A stretch of 64,000 nt of DNA from an uncultured Acidobacteriota bacterium (GCA_903845115.1 CAIMWE010000222.1:31220-95219), one strand, 5' to 3'; positions 1-9,269 are shown, counted from the stretch's first letter. Notes: generated by a model not told the origin, from the letters alone. A program made the numbers and translations.

Positions 1-1047
1 CAGGTCAAGGGGTCGACGGGGCTGGAGCGAGCCCAGGTCTCCGCGACGCTTCCCCTCGGCGCCGGCACCTCGTTCGCCCCCGGGGACCGCGAGAAGCTCA
101 TGACGCTGTACAGGGCCGACGTCTCGCGAATGGACGTGGAGATCGGAACGGTGCTCGCGGCGATGGAGAGGCGCGGGCTCTCCTCGCGGACGATCGTCGT
201 CGTCACGGCGGACCACGGCGAGGAGCTGCTCGAGCACGGGTGGGTGGGGCACGCGTCGACGTCCGGCGAGGCGAAGCTGGTGGACGAGGTCCTCCGGATT
301 CCCCTCGTCCTCGCCGGTCCCGGAGTGCCGGCCGGGCGGGTCTCGCGAGCCCTGGCGCAGAACGTCGACGTGATGCCGACGCTTCTCGGCCTGGCGGGCC
401 TTCCGCTGCCGAAGGGCCTGCAGGGGGTCTCGCTCCTCCCGGCGATGGAAGGCCGGTCGCCGCGCCGGCTCGTCTTCTTCGACTCGACGCCGGGCGGGCA
501 CCTGACCCCCGAAACGCGAAAACGGGAACGCGTGGATGGGGTGGGAGACGGGGAGCGGCTGCACGTCGAGAGGGTCGGAGGCCCGCGGCAGGAATTCGAC
601 AGCACCGCGCCGGCGCTGGCGGAGAGCCTCTCGAGCTGGCAGCGCGCCCAGGGCGGGGCCCGGGTCAAGGTCCTCTCGAGGTACGGTGGCGCGACCCGGC
701 CCGACCCGAAGGAGGTCGAGGGCTGGGCCGAAACGCTGGACCTGAAGCTTCCCGCTCCGGCCGCCGCGCTCTCGTTCCAGGGGTCGGGCGCCACGATCCG
801 GCTCGAGTGGGAGGGCCCACGCCGGGAGGAGCCGTCCTACTGGGTGGAGTACCGGATCGGCTCGGGCCTCCTCGCGGCGGCCGGGGCTTTCGGCGTGGAG
901 GATCCCTGGATCGGCTTCGGACCGTTCCCGGTCGCCTTCTGGAACGACCTGTCGAGCTACAGCCCGTTCCGGTTCCGCATCCTCGACCCGGAGGGGAAAC
1001 GCCGCTCCGCATGGAGGAGCTTCACCGTGGAGAAGGCGGGCCCGTGA
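1..1047 (+). CDS. Sulfatase / alkaline phosphatase superfamily hydrolase, C-terminal part
   Basis: The frame is open from base 1, so the 5' end of the gene lies outside the window; 348 residues are visible. The stretch TADHGEELLEHG is the metal-binding Asp-His motif found late in sulfatase-type catalytic domains, and it is followed by LVLAGPGVPAGR and VDVMPTLLGLAGLP, the usual tail of that fold (metal-dependent hydrolysis of sulfate or phosphate esters). The last 190 or so residues, after the catalytic fold should end, match nothing I recognise and may be a separate C-terminal domain. The stop codon overlaps the GTG start of the next gene by 4 nt, so the two are translationally coupled. The catalytic formylglycine region is not in view, so sulfatase cannot be separated from phosphoesterase or phosphotransferase relatives. 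Confidence 0.75.
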   Translation, partial: QVKGSTGLERAQVSATLPLGAGTSFAPGDREKLMTLYRADVSRMDVEIGTVLAAMERRGLSSRTIVVVTADHGEELLEHGWVGHASTSGEAKLVDEVLRIPLVLAGPGVPAGRVSRALAQNVDVMPTLLGLAGLPLPKGLQGVSLLPAMEGRSPRRLVFFDSTPGGHLTPETRKRERVDGVGDGERLHVERVGGPRQEFDSTAPALAESLSSWQRAQGGARVKVLSRYGGATRPDPKEVEGWAETLDLKLPAPAAALSFQGSGATIRLEWEGPRREEPSYWVEYRIGSGLLAAAGAFGVEDPWIGFGPFPVAFWNDLSSYSPFRFRILDPEGKRRSAWRSFTVEKAGP

Positions 1048-3032
1048 CGCGGGGGGGCACGGCGCTGGCGGTGGCGGCGACTCTCCTTCTGGCCTCGTCC
1101 CTCGTCCAGGCCGGCGCCCCGAGCGACGTCGTCGACGAGATACTCGCGAGGGGCGGGATGTCGAGGGCGGACCTCGGGGCCGGGGCGGCCGCGGTGCCGT
1201 CAGCCCGGGCGCTTTTCGCCCTCCCCTTTCTCGACGACCTGCGCCGCCGGCCGCTCGACGTGCCGGGCCGGGCGAGCGGCTTTCTCGAGGCCGCCCGGCG
1301 GGACGGTCCCGACGCCGCGGCCCTCTTTCACGCCGTCGCCGTCGTCCCCCGGTTCCCGTCGGCCAGAATGGCCCCGGACCATTCCCGCGGACGGTCCCCC
1401 TGCCTTCCGCTGGGGAAGCTCCCGAAGGCGCTTCGCGCGCCGGTCTCGAGGCTCGTCGAGGAGCTGACCCTTGCCGACGAGGAGGTCCGGAGGGCCTGGC
1501 GCGGCGTGAAGCCCCTGGCCGCCGCCGCGGCGGCCGGCCGGACGAGCCTGACCGACCTCCTCTCCGAGCCCGAGGCGCCTCTGGCGGAGGTCGAGGAGGC
1601 CACAAGGTCCATCGACGGGCTCGCGATGGCCCGGGCGGGGGAGATCGTGATCGCGGCCGTCGAGCGCGCCGCCCGGGAGCTCCGCGACGCGGCCTGCGGG
1701 CTGGACCCGGAGGTTCTCGGCTCGCTTCGCTGGGACGTGGAGACCCCGCTCGGGCGAATCCGCGTGGCCGGGACCGGGAGCGACCGCCACGCTGTCCTGA
1801 AGGGAAAGAAACCGTTCCTGCTCCTGGTCGACCTGGGCGGCGACGACGTCTACGTGGGGAGCCACGCCGTGGGCCGGTGGCCCGACCAGCCGGTCAGCGT
1901 CGTCCTGGACCTTTCGGGAAACGACCTCTACGACGCCGGGCCGGGCGAGCCCTCCCAGGGGAGCGGGCTCGGGGGAGTGGGCGTTCTCTGGGACGCGGCG
2001 GGCGACGACCGGTACCGGGCCGTCGAACGTTCGCAAGGCTACGCGCACTTCGGCGTGGGGATCCTGGTGGACGAAGGGGGCCGCGACGAGTACCGGCTCG
2101 GAGCGGCGGGCCAGGGGGCGGCGTTCTTCGGCGGGGCGATGCTCCTCGATCGCGCCGGCGACGATCGGTACGAGGTCCTTCACGACGGGCAGGGCTACGG
2201 CGGGCCGGGAGGGTGCGGCGCGCTCGTCGATCTCGAGGGGAACGACGTCTACGAGGCGGTCCGGGATCCGTCGAGGGCGGGCCGCCCCGATCCCCGGGCG
2301 GACGGGAAGGCTGCGACGTCCAACGCCCAGGGGGCCGGCGTCGGGCGGCGCGTCGACCCGGTGGAGCGATCGTGGGCCGGCGGCCTCGGCCTCCTCGTGG
2401 ACGTGAGGGGGAACGACCGGTACACCGGCGGCACTTTCTGCCAGGGGGCCGGGTACTGGTTCGGCGCCGGCTTCCTCGTGGACGGAGCGGGCGACGACGT
2501 CTACGAGGCGGTCTGGTACGCGCAGGGCTCGGCGGCGCACTTCGCCGTAGGAGCGCTGCTCGACGCCTCCGGGGACGACCGGTATTCCCTGGTGGGGACC
2601 GGGGGCGCGGGAATGGGATTCGGCTGGGACTTCGCCGTGGGGGTCCTGTGCGACCTCGAAGGGAACGACCGCTACACGGCTGTCCGGATGGCGCTCGGCG
2701 CCGCCATGAAGCGCTCGGTGGGCCTCTTCCTGGACGCGGCGGGCAACGACACGTACTCGTGTGCCGAGACCTCCCAGTGCCTCGGCTTCGCCGACGACGA
2801 CCCGGCCTGGGCGATCCGAGATCCCGACCAGCCGCGCTGGCACGAAGGCTCGCAGGCCGGGCTCTTCCTCGACCTGGGAGGGACCGACCGCTACCCGGAT
2901 GGCCGCGGGGCCGACGATTCGGCTTGGGGGAGCTTCGAGGCGGGCCGCGCCCTCGCCGCGCCGCGGAACCTGGCCGGCGGCTTCGACGGCCAGCGGAGCC
3001 TCCCGGAGGAGATCTGCCGGCCGGGCCGTTAG
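1044..3032 (+). CDS. Exported protein with about twelve D-x-x-G-x-D-x-Y repeats
   Basis: GTG start chosen because it overlaps the upstream stop (GTGA) and is followed at once by a signal peptide (TRGGTALAVAATLLLASSLVQA). The product has 662 residues. Residues 1-245 form a helical, unrecognised region. From about residue 260 to the C-terminus a unit recurs roughly every 22-45 residues: hydrophobic-L-V/L-D-x-x-G-(D/N)-D-x-Y, often followed by QGxG and a small-residue stretch. Twelve copies can be counted, for example LVDLGGDDVY, LLDRAGDDRY and FLDAAGNDTY. The regular spacing and acidic loops suggest a beta-solenoid or calcium-binding surface fold, which is inference. Coupling to the sulfatase-like gene suggests joint action in the periplasm or at the cell surface. 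No enzymatic motif is seen. Confidence 0.7.
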   Translation: MTRGGTALAVAATLLLASSLVQAGAPSDVVDEILARGGMSRADLGAGAAAVPSARALFALPFLDDLRRRPLDVPGRASGFLEAARRDGPDAAALFHAVAVVPRFPSARMAPDHSRGRSPCLPLGKLPKALRAPVSRLVEELTLADEEVRRAWRGVKPLAAAAAAGRTSLTDLLSEPEAPLAEVEEATRSIDGLAMARAGEIVIAAVERAARELRDAACGLDPEVLGSLRWDVETPLGRIRVAGTGSDRHAVLKGKKPFLLLVDLGGDDVYVGSHAVGRWPDQPVSVVLDLSGNDLYDAGPGEPSQGSGLGGVGVLWDAAGDDRYRAVERSQGYAHFGVGILVDEGGRDEYRLGAAGQGAAFFGGAMLLDRAGDDRYEVLHDGQGYGGPGGCGALVDLEGNDVYEAVRDPSRAGRPDPRADGKAATSNAQGAGVGRRVDPVERSWAGGLGLLVDVRGNDRYTGGTFCQGAGYWFGAGFLVDGAGDDVYEAVWYAQGSAAHFAVGALLDASGDDRYSLVGTGGAGMGFGWDFAVGVLCDLEGNDRYTAVRMALGAAMKRSVGLFLDAAGNDTYSCAETSQCLGFADDDPAWAIRDPDQPRWHEGSQAGLFLDLGGTDRYPDGRGADDSAWGSFEAGRALAAPRNLAGGFDGQRSLPEEICRPGR

Positions 3033-3033
3033 C

Positions 3034-3795
3034 TCAGAACCGGACGCCGCCCCCGAGCCTCCACATCGTCTCGCTCGAGAAGTTCGAGTACGGGTCGTAG
3101 GCGAGCCGGAGGAAGGTGCGCGCCCAGTCCCACGTGGCGGTCGCGCCGAGAGCGCGGACGAACTCCCCCTCGTCGGTGTGGCCGGACTTGTAGACCACGT
3201 CGACGGTCAGCCGGTGCTCGTGGTCGAGGTAGCGGCGAACGACGAGGTGGGTGTTTTGCTGGCCCGTGTGGAGGCGGACGTCGAAGATGGAGTAGGCGTT
3301 CAGGAGGGTCCGGCGGTCGACGTGCCACCCCGCCCCGAGCTGAAGGGCCTCGTTCGGGTCGAAGGTGAGGTTGTTGTAGTCCTTCAGGTTCGTCCTCGAC
3401 GCGCCCGCGATCAGGTAGACGGTCTGGCCCGCTTCCGCGTAGAGCTGACCTGCCACGAGACCGTTCGTCGCGAGAGCCAGGGTCGGGGTGAAGCGGATCG
3501 CCTCGGACCTGTAGACCCACTCGCCGCCGATCCGGCCGACGCCGCCCCCCCCCTCGATCGCGTAGCCGCCGAGCCAGAAGTTGAAGTCGCCGCTTGCGCC
3601 CCTCAGGTTCAGGTCGGCGCTCCATTCGCTCGGTGTCCGGTACAGGCCCAGGGTCGCCTTCCAGCTCTGGGTGTAGCCGTACGACGGGGTCTCCTCCGGC
3701 GCGGACTTCGCCGGGGAGGCGGCTCCCTGGGCCCGCGCCGGGCAGGGGAGGCAAGCGGCCAGAACGGTCGCCGCCAGGAACGCTCGGGGTCGCAT
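3034..3795 (-). CDS. Secreted beta-barrel-like protein of unknown function
   Basis: 253 residues with a clear signal peptide (MRPRAFLAATVLAACLPCPARAQ). The mature part consists of alternating polar/hydrophobic stretches with many Tyr, Trp and Gly residues and ends in WRLGGGVRF, a C-terminal aromatic residue typical of outer-membrane barrels. This fits a small outer-membrane porin-like protein, but no family can be named. It converges with the repeat protein, with only one base between the two stop codons, and diverges from the prolyl oligopeptidase gene across a 101-bp gap. Function unknown. Confidence 0.6.
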   Translation of the reverse strand: MRPRAFLAATVLAACLPCPARAQGAASPAKSAPEETPSYGYTQSWKATLGLYRTPSEWSADLNLRGASGDFNFWLGGYAIEGGGGVGRIGGEWVYRSEAIRFTPTLALATNGLVAGQLYAEAGQTVYLIAGASRTNLKDYNNLTFDPNEALQLGAGWHVDRRTLLNAYSIFDVRLHTGQQNTHLVVRRYLDHEHRLTVDVVYKSGHTDEGEFVRALGATATWDWARTFLRLAYDPYSNFSSETMWRLGGGVRF

Positions 3796-3896
3796 CGCGG
3801 GCGGATCATCGCGCGCCGGAACATGCGGGCGCCAGGGGCGCTCGCCGTCGCGGCGTGCGGCATAACCTTGTCGGCTGACGGACCGTAAGATCCGAC

Positions 3897-6059
3897 ATGA
3901 AGAGTCGTACCGTCCGGTTGCTGTTCGTCTGCCTTGGCCTCGCTCCCTCCCTCCTCCTCGCCGGCCCGCCTTCCTCGCTGGTCCGGCCGGTGACCGACGT
4001 CCTCCACGGCGAGACGATCGTCGACCCGTACCGCTGGCTGGAAGGGGACGCCAAGGGAGCCGTCACGCCGGAGGTGGCCGCCTGGACCGACGCCCAGAAC
4101 GCCTACACCCGGTCGGTCGTGGACAACCTGCCGGGCCGGAAGGCGGTCGAGAAGCGCCTGCGGGAGCTGATGGAGGTGGGGTCGGTCAGCTCGCCGCACA
4201 TGGCGGGAAACCGGTACTTCTACTCGAAGCGGGAAGGGAACGAGAACCAGGGGAGGATCTTCGTGCGCGAGGGGTTCGACGGGAAGCCGCGCCTCCTCCT
4301 CGACCCGAACACGCTCGACGCCAAGGGGCTGGTGACGATCGCGTGGACGGCCCCGGACGACTCCGGAAAGCTCCTGGCCTTCGGCCTGTACCGGGCGGGC
4401 GACGAGAACGCGACGCTCCACGTCCTGGACGTCGACTCCGGGAAGTGGCTGGCGGAGGAGATCCCCGGAAGGGTCGACGACGTGAACTGGCTGCCGGACG
4501 GGACGGGCTTCTTCTACCAGCGCCTGCAGGAGGTGAAGGACCCCTACTCGACGCAGATCAAGTTCCACCGCCTCGGGACGCATCACCGGCAGGACCCGCT
4601 CCTCTTCCGGCAATACACGAAGGAGGAGAACGCGAAGCTCGCGACGACCTGGGGTCCGGCTTTCCATTCGAGCCGCGACGGCCGCTGGGGAATGCTCTCG
4701 TATTCGACAGGGGCCAACACGAACGACCTCTGGGTCATCGACCTGGACCGCTGGGCGCGGACGGGCGAGTTCGTGAAGGTCGACGTCATCGTCGGCGCGG
4801 AGAGCCGGTCGAACGGGCCGGTCCTCGGGGACACCCTCTTCATGCGGACGACCGAAGGCGCGAAGAACGGCCGCGTCGTGGCCGTCGACCTGAACAACCC
4901 GGCGAGGGCGAGCTGGAAGGAGCTGGTCCCCGAGAGGAAGGACGCGGCGCTCGAAGGGATCAGCCTGTCGCGGGGGATCCTCGTCGCCACCTACCTGAAG
5001 AGCGCCTACACGCGGGTCGAGCTGTTCGCCCTGGACGGCAAGCCGCTGGGCGAGCTGCCGCTGCCGGGGATCGGCACCGCGCGGGTCTCGACCGAGGCGG
5101 ACCGGACGGAGGCGTTCTTCTCGTACACCTCCTTCAACGAGCCGAACGGCATCTACCGGGCCGACCTGGCCACGAGGAAGAGCGTCCTGTGGGAGAGGCC
5201 GGCGGTGCCGGTCGACCCGTCCACCGTCGAGGTGGAGCAGGTCTTCTACACGTCGAAGGACGGGACGAAGGTCTCCATGTTCCTCGTCCACAGGAAGGGG
5301 CTGAAGCTGGACGGCAACAACCCGACGATTCTCTACGGATACGGCGGCTTCAACATCAGCGAGACTCCCACGTTCATCGCCACGCTCTTCCCCTGGTTCG
5401 AAGCGGGCGGCGTCTACGCGCTGGCGAACCTCCGGGGGGGAGGCGAGTACGGCGAGGCGTGGCACGAGGCCGGGATGCTGGCCCGCAAGCAAAACGTCTT
5501 CGACGACTTCTTCGGCGCGGCGGAATACCTGATCCAGCACAGGGTGACGAACCCGTCGAAGCTCGCGATCAACGGGGGCTCGAACGGCGGCCTCCTGACC
5601 GGCGCGGCCGTGACGCAGCGCCCCGACCTCTTCGCGGCCGTCCTCTGCCAGGTGCCGCTCCTCGACATGCTCCGCTACCAGTCGTTCCTGATGGCCCGCT
5701 ACTGGGTTCCCGAGTACGGCACGGCCGAGGACGCCGGCCAGTTCAAGTTCCTCCGGGCCTACTCGCCCTACCAGAACGTGAAGGCGGGGACGAAGTACCC
5801 GGCGGTCTTCCTCACGGCGGGCGAGAACGACTCCCGGGTCCATCCGCTGCACGCCCGGAAGATGGCGGCCCTCCTGCAGGCGTCGACCGCCAGCGACCAG
5901 ATGGAGAAGCCGGTCCTCCTGTGGGTGGACCGCGACGCCGGGCACGGACAGGGGAAGCCGCTGGACCTCAGGGTCCGCGACGCCGCCGACCAGCGGATCT
6001 TCCTGATGTGGCAGCTGGGGATGCTGCCGAAGGAAGGGGCCGCGCCGGCGAAGAAGTAG
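3897..6059 (+). CDS. Prolyl oligopeptidase (S9A serine peptidase)
   Basis: 720 residues, the normal length for the S9A family, which cleaves short peptides after proline. A signal peptide ([22 protein letters not shown]) indicates a periplasmic enzyme. Residues 25-430 form the seven-bladed propeller, beginning with the conserved DPYRWLEGD region. The C-terminal alpha/beta hydrolase domain carries the full triad: Ser562 in GGSNGGLL, Asp645 in [12 protein letters not shown] and His683 in DAGHGQG. The typical YGYGGFNIS and [14 protein letters not shown] blocks are present. Flanked by unrelated genes, so probably monocistronic. Confidence 0.95.
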   Translation: MKSRTVRLLFVCLGLAPSLLLAGPPSSLVRPVTDVLHGETIVDPYRWLEGDAKGAVTPEVAAWTDAQNAYTRSVVDNLPGRKAVEKRLRELMEVGSVSSPHMAGNRYFYSKREGNENQGRIFVREGFDGKPRLLLDPNTLDAKGLVTIAWTAPDDSGKLLAFGLYRAGDENATLHVLDVDSGKWLAEEIPGRVDDVNWLPDGTGFFYQRLQEVKDPYSTQIKFHRLGTHHRQDPLLFRQYTKEENAKLATTWGPAFHSSRDGRWGMLSYSTGANTNDLWVIDLDRWARTGEFVKVDVIVGAESRSNGPVLGDTLFMRTTEGAKNGRVVAVDLNNPARASWKELVPERKDAALEGISLSRGILVATYLKSAYTRVELFALDGKPLGELPLPGIGTARVSTEADRTEAFFSYTSFNEPNGIYRADLATRKSVLWERPAVPVDPSTVEVEQVFYTSKDGTKVSMFLVHRKGLKLDGNNPTILYGYGGFNISETPTFIATLFPWFEAGGVYALANLRGGGEYGEAWHEAGMLARKQNVFDDFFGAAEYLIQHRVTNPSKLAINGGSNGGLLTGAAVTQRPDLFAAVLCQVPLLDMLRYQSFLMARYWVPEYGTAEDAGQFKFLRAYSPYQNVKAGTKYPAVFLTAGENDSRVHPLHARKMAALLQASTASDQMEKPVLLWVDRDAGHGQGKPLDLRVRDAADQRIFLMWQLGMLPKEGAAPAKK

Positions 6060-6108
6060 GCCGTCGGCCCGGAGAGGGATCCGTTCGCGGGACCGTGGAA
6101 CACGAACA

Positions 6109-6127
6109 AGTAAGATGCTATCTTACT
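6109..6127. promoter_or_regulatory. Perfect palindrome before the toxin-antitoxin genes, likely autoregulatory operator
   Basis: AGTAAGATGCTATCTTACT: two 8-bp arms around a 3-base spacer, ending 4 bases before the antitoxin ATG. AbrB/MazE-type antitoxins usually bind inverted repeats over their own promoter, and this AT-rich site stands out in GC-rich surroundings. No Shine-Dalgarno sequence lies between the palindrome and the ATG, so the site may also affect initiation. Confidence 0.6.
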
Positions 6128-6131
6128 CAAG

Positions 6132-6380
6132 ATGAAGACCACCGTCTCGACGAAAGGCCAGATCATCCTCCCCGCCGAGATCCGGAAGCAGGATCGGATC
6201 GTGGCGGGGCAGGAGTTCGAGGTGGAGCGCGTCGAGGAAGGGCTCTACCGGCTGAAGAGAACGTCGCACCGGCGAAACGAAGGGCTGGTCAAGCTCCTCC
6301 TGGAGTGCCCGGTGAAGGGGTGGTTCGGGCCGGCGGAACGGACGGAGACGACCCGGGACCTCCGGGGGTTGCGGCTCTGA
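6132..6380 (+). CDS. AbrB/MazE-family antitoxin
   Basis: 82 residues. The N-terminus MKTTVSTKGQIILPAEIRK is the classic SpoVT/AbrB swapped-hairpin DNA-binding signature (TKGQI-LP--IR). The C-terminal 40 residues, including LVKLLLECPVKGWF and ending DLRGLRL, are the expected toxin-wrapping tail. The gene lies directly after a perfect palindrome, presumably its operator, and its stop overlaps the likely start of the PIN toxin. By family role it would neutralise the PIN nuclease and repress the pair. Confidence 0.85.
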   Translation: MKTTVSTKGQIILPAEIRKQDRIVAGQEFEVERVEEGLYRLKRTSHRRNEGLVKLLLECPVKGWFGPAERTETTRDLRGLRL

Positions 6381-6787
6381 CGACCTTCCTGGTCGACGCG
6401 AACGTTCTCTGCGAGCCGACGCGCCCCACGCCGAGTTCGAAGGTCGTGGAGTGGCTGACGGCCCACGAGGGAGATCTCGTCGTCGACGCGATCGTCCTGG
6501 GAGAGATCGCCGCGGGAGTCCTCGCCCTGCCCGCGGGGCGAAAGCGGGATCGCCTCGAGCAGTGGCTCGACTCGGTCGCCGAGAACGTCGAATGCGTGCC
6601 ATGGGACGCGGCCGTCAGCCGGCGCTGGGCGAAGCTCGTCGTCGACCTGCGGAAGAAAGGGCGGTCGCTCCCGCTGCTGGATTCGATGATTGCGGCCACG
6701 GCGCTGACCCATGGCTTCACCGTTGCCACACGCAACGTCGCCGACTTCGAGGCGGCTGGCGGCAAGGTCGTGGACCCCTTCGCCTGA
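6377..6787 (+). CDS. PIN-domain toxin (VapC-like ribonuclease)
   Basis: 136 residues from the proposed start. PIN acidic residues are visible: Asp in FLVDANVLCE, Glu in IVLGEIAAG, Asp in LLDSMIAATA and a final Asp in TRNVADFEAAGG. The family start (M-x-x-hydrophobic-L-D-x-N) falls on a CTG codon at 6377, which overlaps the antitoxin stop as CTGA. No ATG, GTG or TTG occurs at that position; the nearest in-frame alternatives are GTG at 6320 and 6305, which would add about 19-24 residues without family resemblance. A VapC-type enzyme would cleave tRNA or another RNA when freed from the antitoxin. Confidence 0.85.
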   Translation: MTTFLVDANVLCEPTRPTPSSKVVEWLTAHEGDLVVDAIVLGEIAAGVLALPAGRKRDRLEQWLDSVAENVECVPWDAAVSRRWAKLVVDLRKKGRSLPLLDSMIAATALTHGFTVATRNVADFEAAGGKVVDPFA

Positions 6788-6795
6788 ATCGTCCG

Positions 6796-6821
6796 GCCCC
6801 GGGAGACCGTTTCCCCGGGGC
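6796..6821. terminator. Possible terminator hairpin between convergent genes
   Basis: GCCCCGGG and CCCGGGGC form an 8-bp GC stem with a 10-base loop between the stops of the PIN gene and the permease. There is no clear T-tract, so intrinsic termination is uncertain. Confidence 0.35.
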
Positions 6822-6902
6822 GCTTCGACGTCGGGGCGGTCCGCCGCATCGTCGTCCCGTCTCCACCGTGGCTGGCGATGCGGGAAAGAGGGCCCGGTGC
6901 GT

Positions 6903-8249
6903 CTACTTCGCCGCGCCCGCCGCTGCCGGGCGCCCTGCGCGGGCGAGGAGCTGGTTCAGCACGACGGCCATCACGGTCGCGAGCGTGAGGGAGGAGCCGA
7001 AGAGCGGCTGGAGCCAGCCGGGGACCCCGGCCCAGAGGACCGGGATCACGTCGATCGAGAGGCCGAAGGCCAGGGAGACGCCGACCACGAGGGTCTTCCG
7101 CGGGTCCATCCCGGAGCCGACGATCATCTGGAGGCCCGACACCAGCATGAAGATCGTGACGAAGAGGAGGATCGAGCCCATCACCGGCATCGGCATGACC
7201 GTCAGGACGCCGCTGATCTTCGGGGAGAGCCCCAGGAAGGCGAAGAGCGCCGCCGCGGCGTAGCCGATCTTCCGGCTGGTGGCGCCGGTCGCGACCGAGA
7301 GGGAGACGTTGCTGGCCGAGGTGTCCGACGCCATTCCGCCGAGGAGCCCCGAGACCGTGACGCACGCCGCGTCGGCCATGAGCCCGGTGCCGATCCGGTC
7401 CATGTCGGCCCCCTTCCACTCCGCGTCGTTCGACTTCTCGCAGAGGATCAGGTTCCCCATCGACTTGAGCGCTCCGGTGATGGAGACGATCAGGAAGGTC
7501 GGGAGGATCGACCAGCGGAAGGCGAAGCTCCACTGGTGCGGGAGAGCGGGGAGGGCGAACCAGGGCGAGCGGGCGAGCCTCTCGAGGTCGGAGGCGGAGA
7601 GGATGCCGGCGGCGATCGAGAGGACGTAGCCGACCCCCATTCCCACGAGGACGCCGTAGAGCCGGAGCTTCCCGCGTCCGAAGGCGTTCACGCCGATCAT
7701 CGTCAGGAGCGTGGCGACGGCGACCCCGACGAAGGCCCCCTGGATCGGCTCGCCCTCGAAGTTGATGCCGAGGAACTTCGAGGTGCCGAGCGGAACGAGG
7801 CCCTCTCCCACCATGAAGACGACGAGCCCCGTGATCTCGGGGGGGAAGAGGAAGGCGAGGCGGTGGACGACCCGGGCGAAGACGGCCTCGAAGAGGCCCG
7901 CGACGATCGTCATCCCGCGCATCAGGGGGAGGCCGCCGAGCCAGGCCGCCTCCATCGAAGCGGCGAAGAAGTTGGGTCCGCAGAGGTTCGGGCAGAGGTA
8001 GCCCGAGCCCAGCCCCCCGAACCTCCGGAGGCGGAGGGCCTGCAGGGCCGTCCCGATGCCGCAGGCGATCATCGTGAAGGCGACGACCGAGCGGGCCTCC
8101 TCGAAGGAGCCGCCGATCTCGCCGACGAGGACGACGGGAAGGACGAGGGAGGAGGACATCAGGAAGATGTGCTGGACCGCCAGCAGGAAGAGGACAGCCG
8201 GGGGTGGGGTCTCGTCGAGCGCGTAGATCAGGCCGGGAGGTCGCTGCAT
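6903..8249 (-). CDS. NCS2-family nucleobase permease (xanthine/uracil type)
   Basis: 448 residues and about 12-14 hydrophobic segments, the usual NCS2 length. The family QH motif is present in TM1 (VQHIFLMSSSLVLPVVL), as are the TM3 region (GPNFFAASMEAAWLGGLP) and the later signature region (GLLGGMASDTSASNVSLS). It would move a purine or pyrimidine base across the inner membrane with a cation. GGAG lies 5 nt before the ATG. The gene starts 10 nt after the double-Cache lipoprotein gene, so they share a transcript. The purine-type catabolic operon lies 13 kb away. Substrate is not decidable from sequence. Confidence 0.85.
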   Translation of the reverse strand: MQRPPGLIYALDETPPPAVLFLLAVQHIFLMSSSLVLPVVLVGEIGGSFEEARSVVAFTMIACGIGTALQALRLRRFGGLGSGYLCPNLCGPNFFAASMEAAWLGGLPLMRGMTIVAGLFEAVFARVVHRLAFLFPPEITGLVVFMVGEGLVPLGTSKFLGINFEGEPIQGAFVGVAVATLLTMIGVNAFGRGKLRLYGVLVGMGVGYVLSIAAGILSASDLERLARSPWFALPALPHQWSFAFRWSILPTFLIVSITGALKSMGNLILCEKSNDAEWKGADMDRIGTGLMADAACVTVSGLLGGMASDTSASNVSLSVATGATSRKIGYAAAALFAFLGLSPKISGVLTVMPMPVMGSILLFVTIFMLVSGLQMIVGSGMDPRKTLVVGVSLAFGLSIDVIPVLWAGVPGWLQPLFGSSLTLATVMAVVLNQLLARAGRPAAAGAAK

Positions 8250-8259
8250 GCCCGCTCCG

Positions 8260-9180
8260 TCAATGCCTCATCCAGACGGGAGAGGCGAGGAAGAAGTCCG
8301 AGCCGACGTAGAGCGTCTCGCCTTCCAGGACGACCTTCCGGACGTAGAGCGCCTTTCGCGACGGCAGGGTCTCGCCGGGCCGGGGCCAGAGGTACTGCGA
8401 CCAGGCCTCGTCGGCCATTCCGAGCTTGGCGGTGACGTCGCCCAGCACGAGGCGGCCGACGGCGTCCCGGAAGGAGCCGAGGTCCCTCCCGGTCCGGGTC
8501 GGGTAAGACGGGTCGACGAGCGCGCGCCCGTTCGCGTCGACGACGAAGAGATAGGTGTCGAGGAACTGGAACGGGGAGGCCGGGTCGCGGAAATCGGTGA
8601 AGGCTGCCACCTTCCCCTTCTGGCGGAGGAGCTGCGCCGCCAGGTCGACCCGCTCCTTCACCCAGGCCTTCTCCACCTTCAGCCGGCTCGACCCGCTCCC
8701 GACCGCGTAGGGCCGCCCGTCCGGCGCCACGGCCTTCCTCACGTACGAGGCCTTCCAGCGGGGGAGAAACTCGCTCCGCTCCTCCCAGAGGTAGAAGACC
8801 CACCCGGCGGCGTCCTTCTCGGGCCGCCGGGCGAAGTCGGCCACCTCCCTGACCATCGGCTTCCCGAGGAGGTCGCGAAAGGCCGAGAGGTTCTTGCCGA
8901 TCAGCTCGGGCTTGGAGCCGTGAAAGACGTTCACGCCGTCCCCGTCGTAGACGAAGAGGTAGAGCTCGCCCGGCTTTCGCTCCGCCTCGGACCTCGAGAA
9001 GTCGGCGAAGGCGGCGGTCCCCTTCGCTTCCACGGCCGCGGCGGCGGCCTCGACGAATCGCACCAGGCGCCGCGTGTCCTCGTAGAGGTAGGGGTCGGTC
9101 CGCTCGGGGTTGGGGGCTCGAGATGGCCCGCAACCACCGACCAGGCACGCCAGGACCAGAGCCAGGCGACGCATCAGCAC
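8260..9180 (-). CDS. Lipoprotein with two Cache-type sensor domains
   Basis: 306 residues. The N-terminus LALVLACLVGGCGPS is a lipoprotein signal with lipobox LVGGC. Two homologous modules follow, about residues 60-150 and 185-300. Each has a LYLFVxDxxG strand (YLFVYDGDGVNVFHG; YLFVVDANGRALVD), a conserved GK/GRDLxxFRD segment, a W-x-x-YLW turn and a KxxYVRKxV ending. These are hallmarks of single-Cache domains that bind small ligands outside the cell. No transmembrane signalling or output domain is attached, so it may act as a ligand-binding accessory to the co-transcribed permease or to a nearby kinase. It starts 89 bp downstream of the sigma-54 activator gene. Confidence 0.75.
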   Translation of the reverse strand: MLMRRLALVLACLVGGCGPSRAPNPERTDPYLYEDTRRLVRFVEAAAAAVEAKGTAAFADFSRSEAERKPGELYLFVYDGDGVNVFHGSKPELIGKNLSAFRDLLGKPMVREVADFARRPEKDAAGWVFYLWEERSEFLPRWKASYVRKAVAPDGRPYAVGSGSSRLKVEKAWVKERVDLAAQLLRQKGKVAAFTDFRDPASPFQFLDTYLFVVDANGRALVDPSYPTRTGRDLGSFRDAVGRLVLGDVTAKLGMADEAWSQYLWPRPGETLPSRKALYVRKVVLEGETLYVGSDFFLASPVWMRH

Positions 9181-9269
9181 CCCATCCGTGAGGGAAGTCT
9201 ACCGCCGGCCCGGGGGCGTACGACGCCGGCGGGAGCACGGGTTGCGGCCTTCCGCCCGCTCCCGTCCCG

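Noticed and set aside
3796..3896. Sigma-70 promoter for the prolyl oligopeptidase (TAAGAT near 3888)
   Set aside because: The hexamer is only a few bases from the ATG and has no -35 partner at proper spacing.
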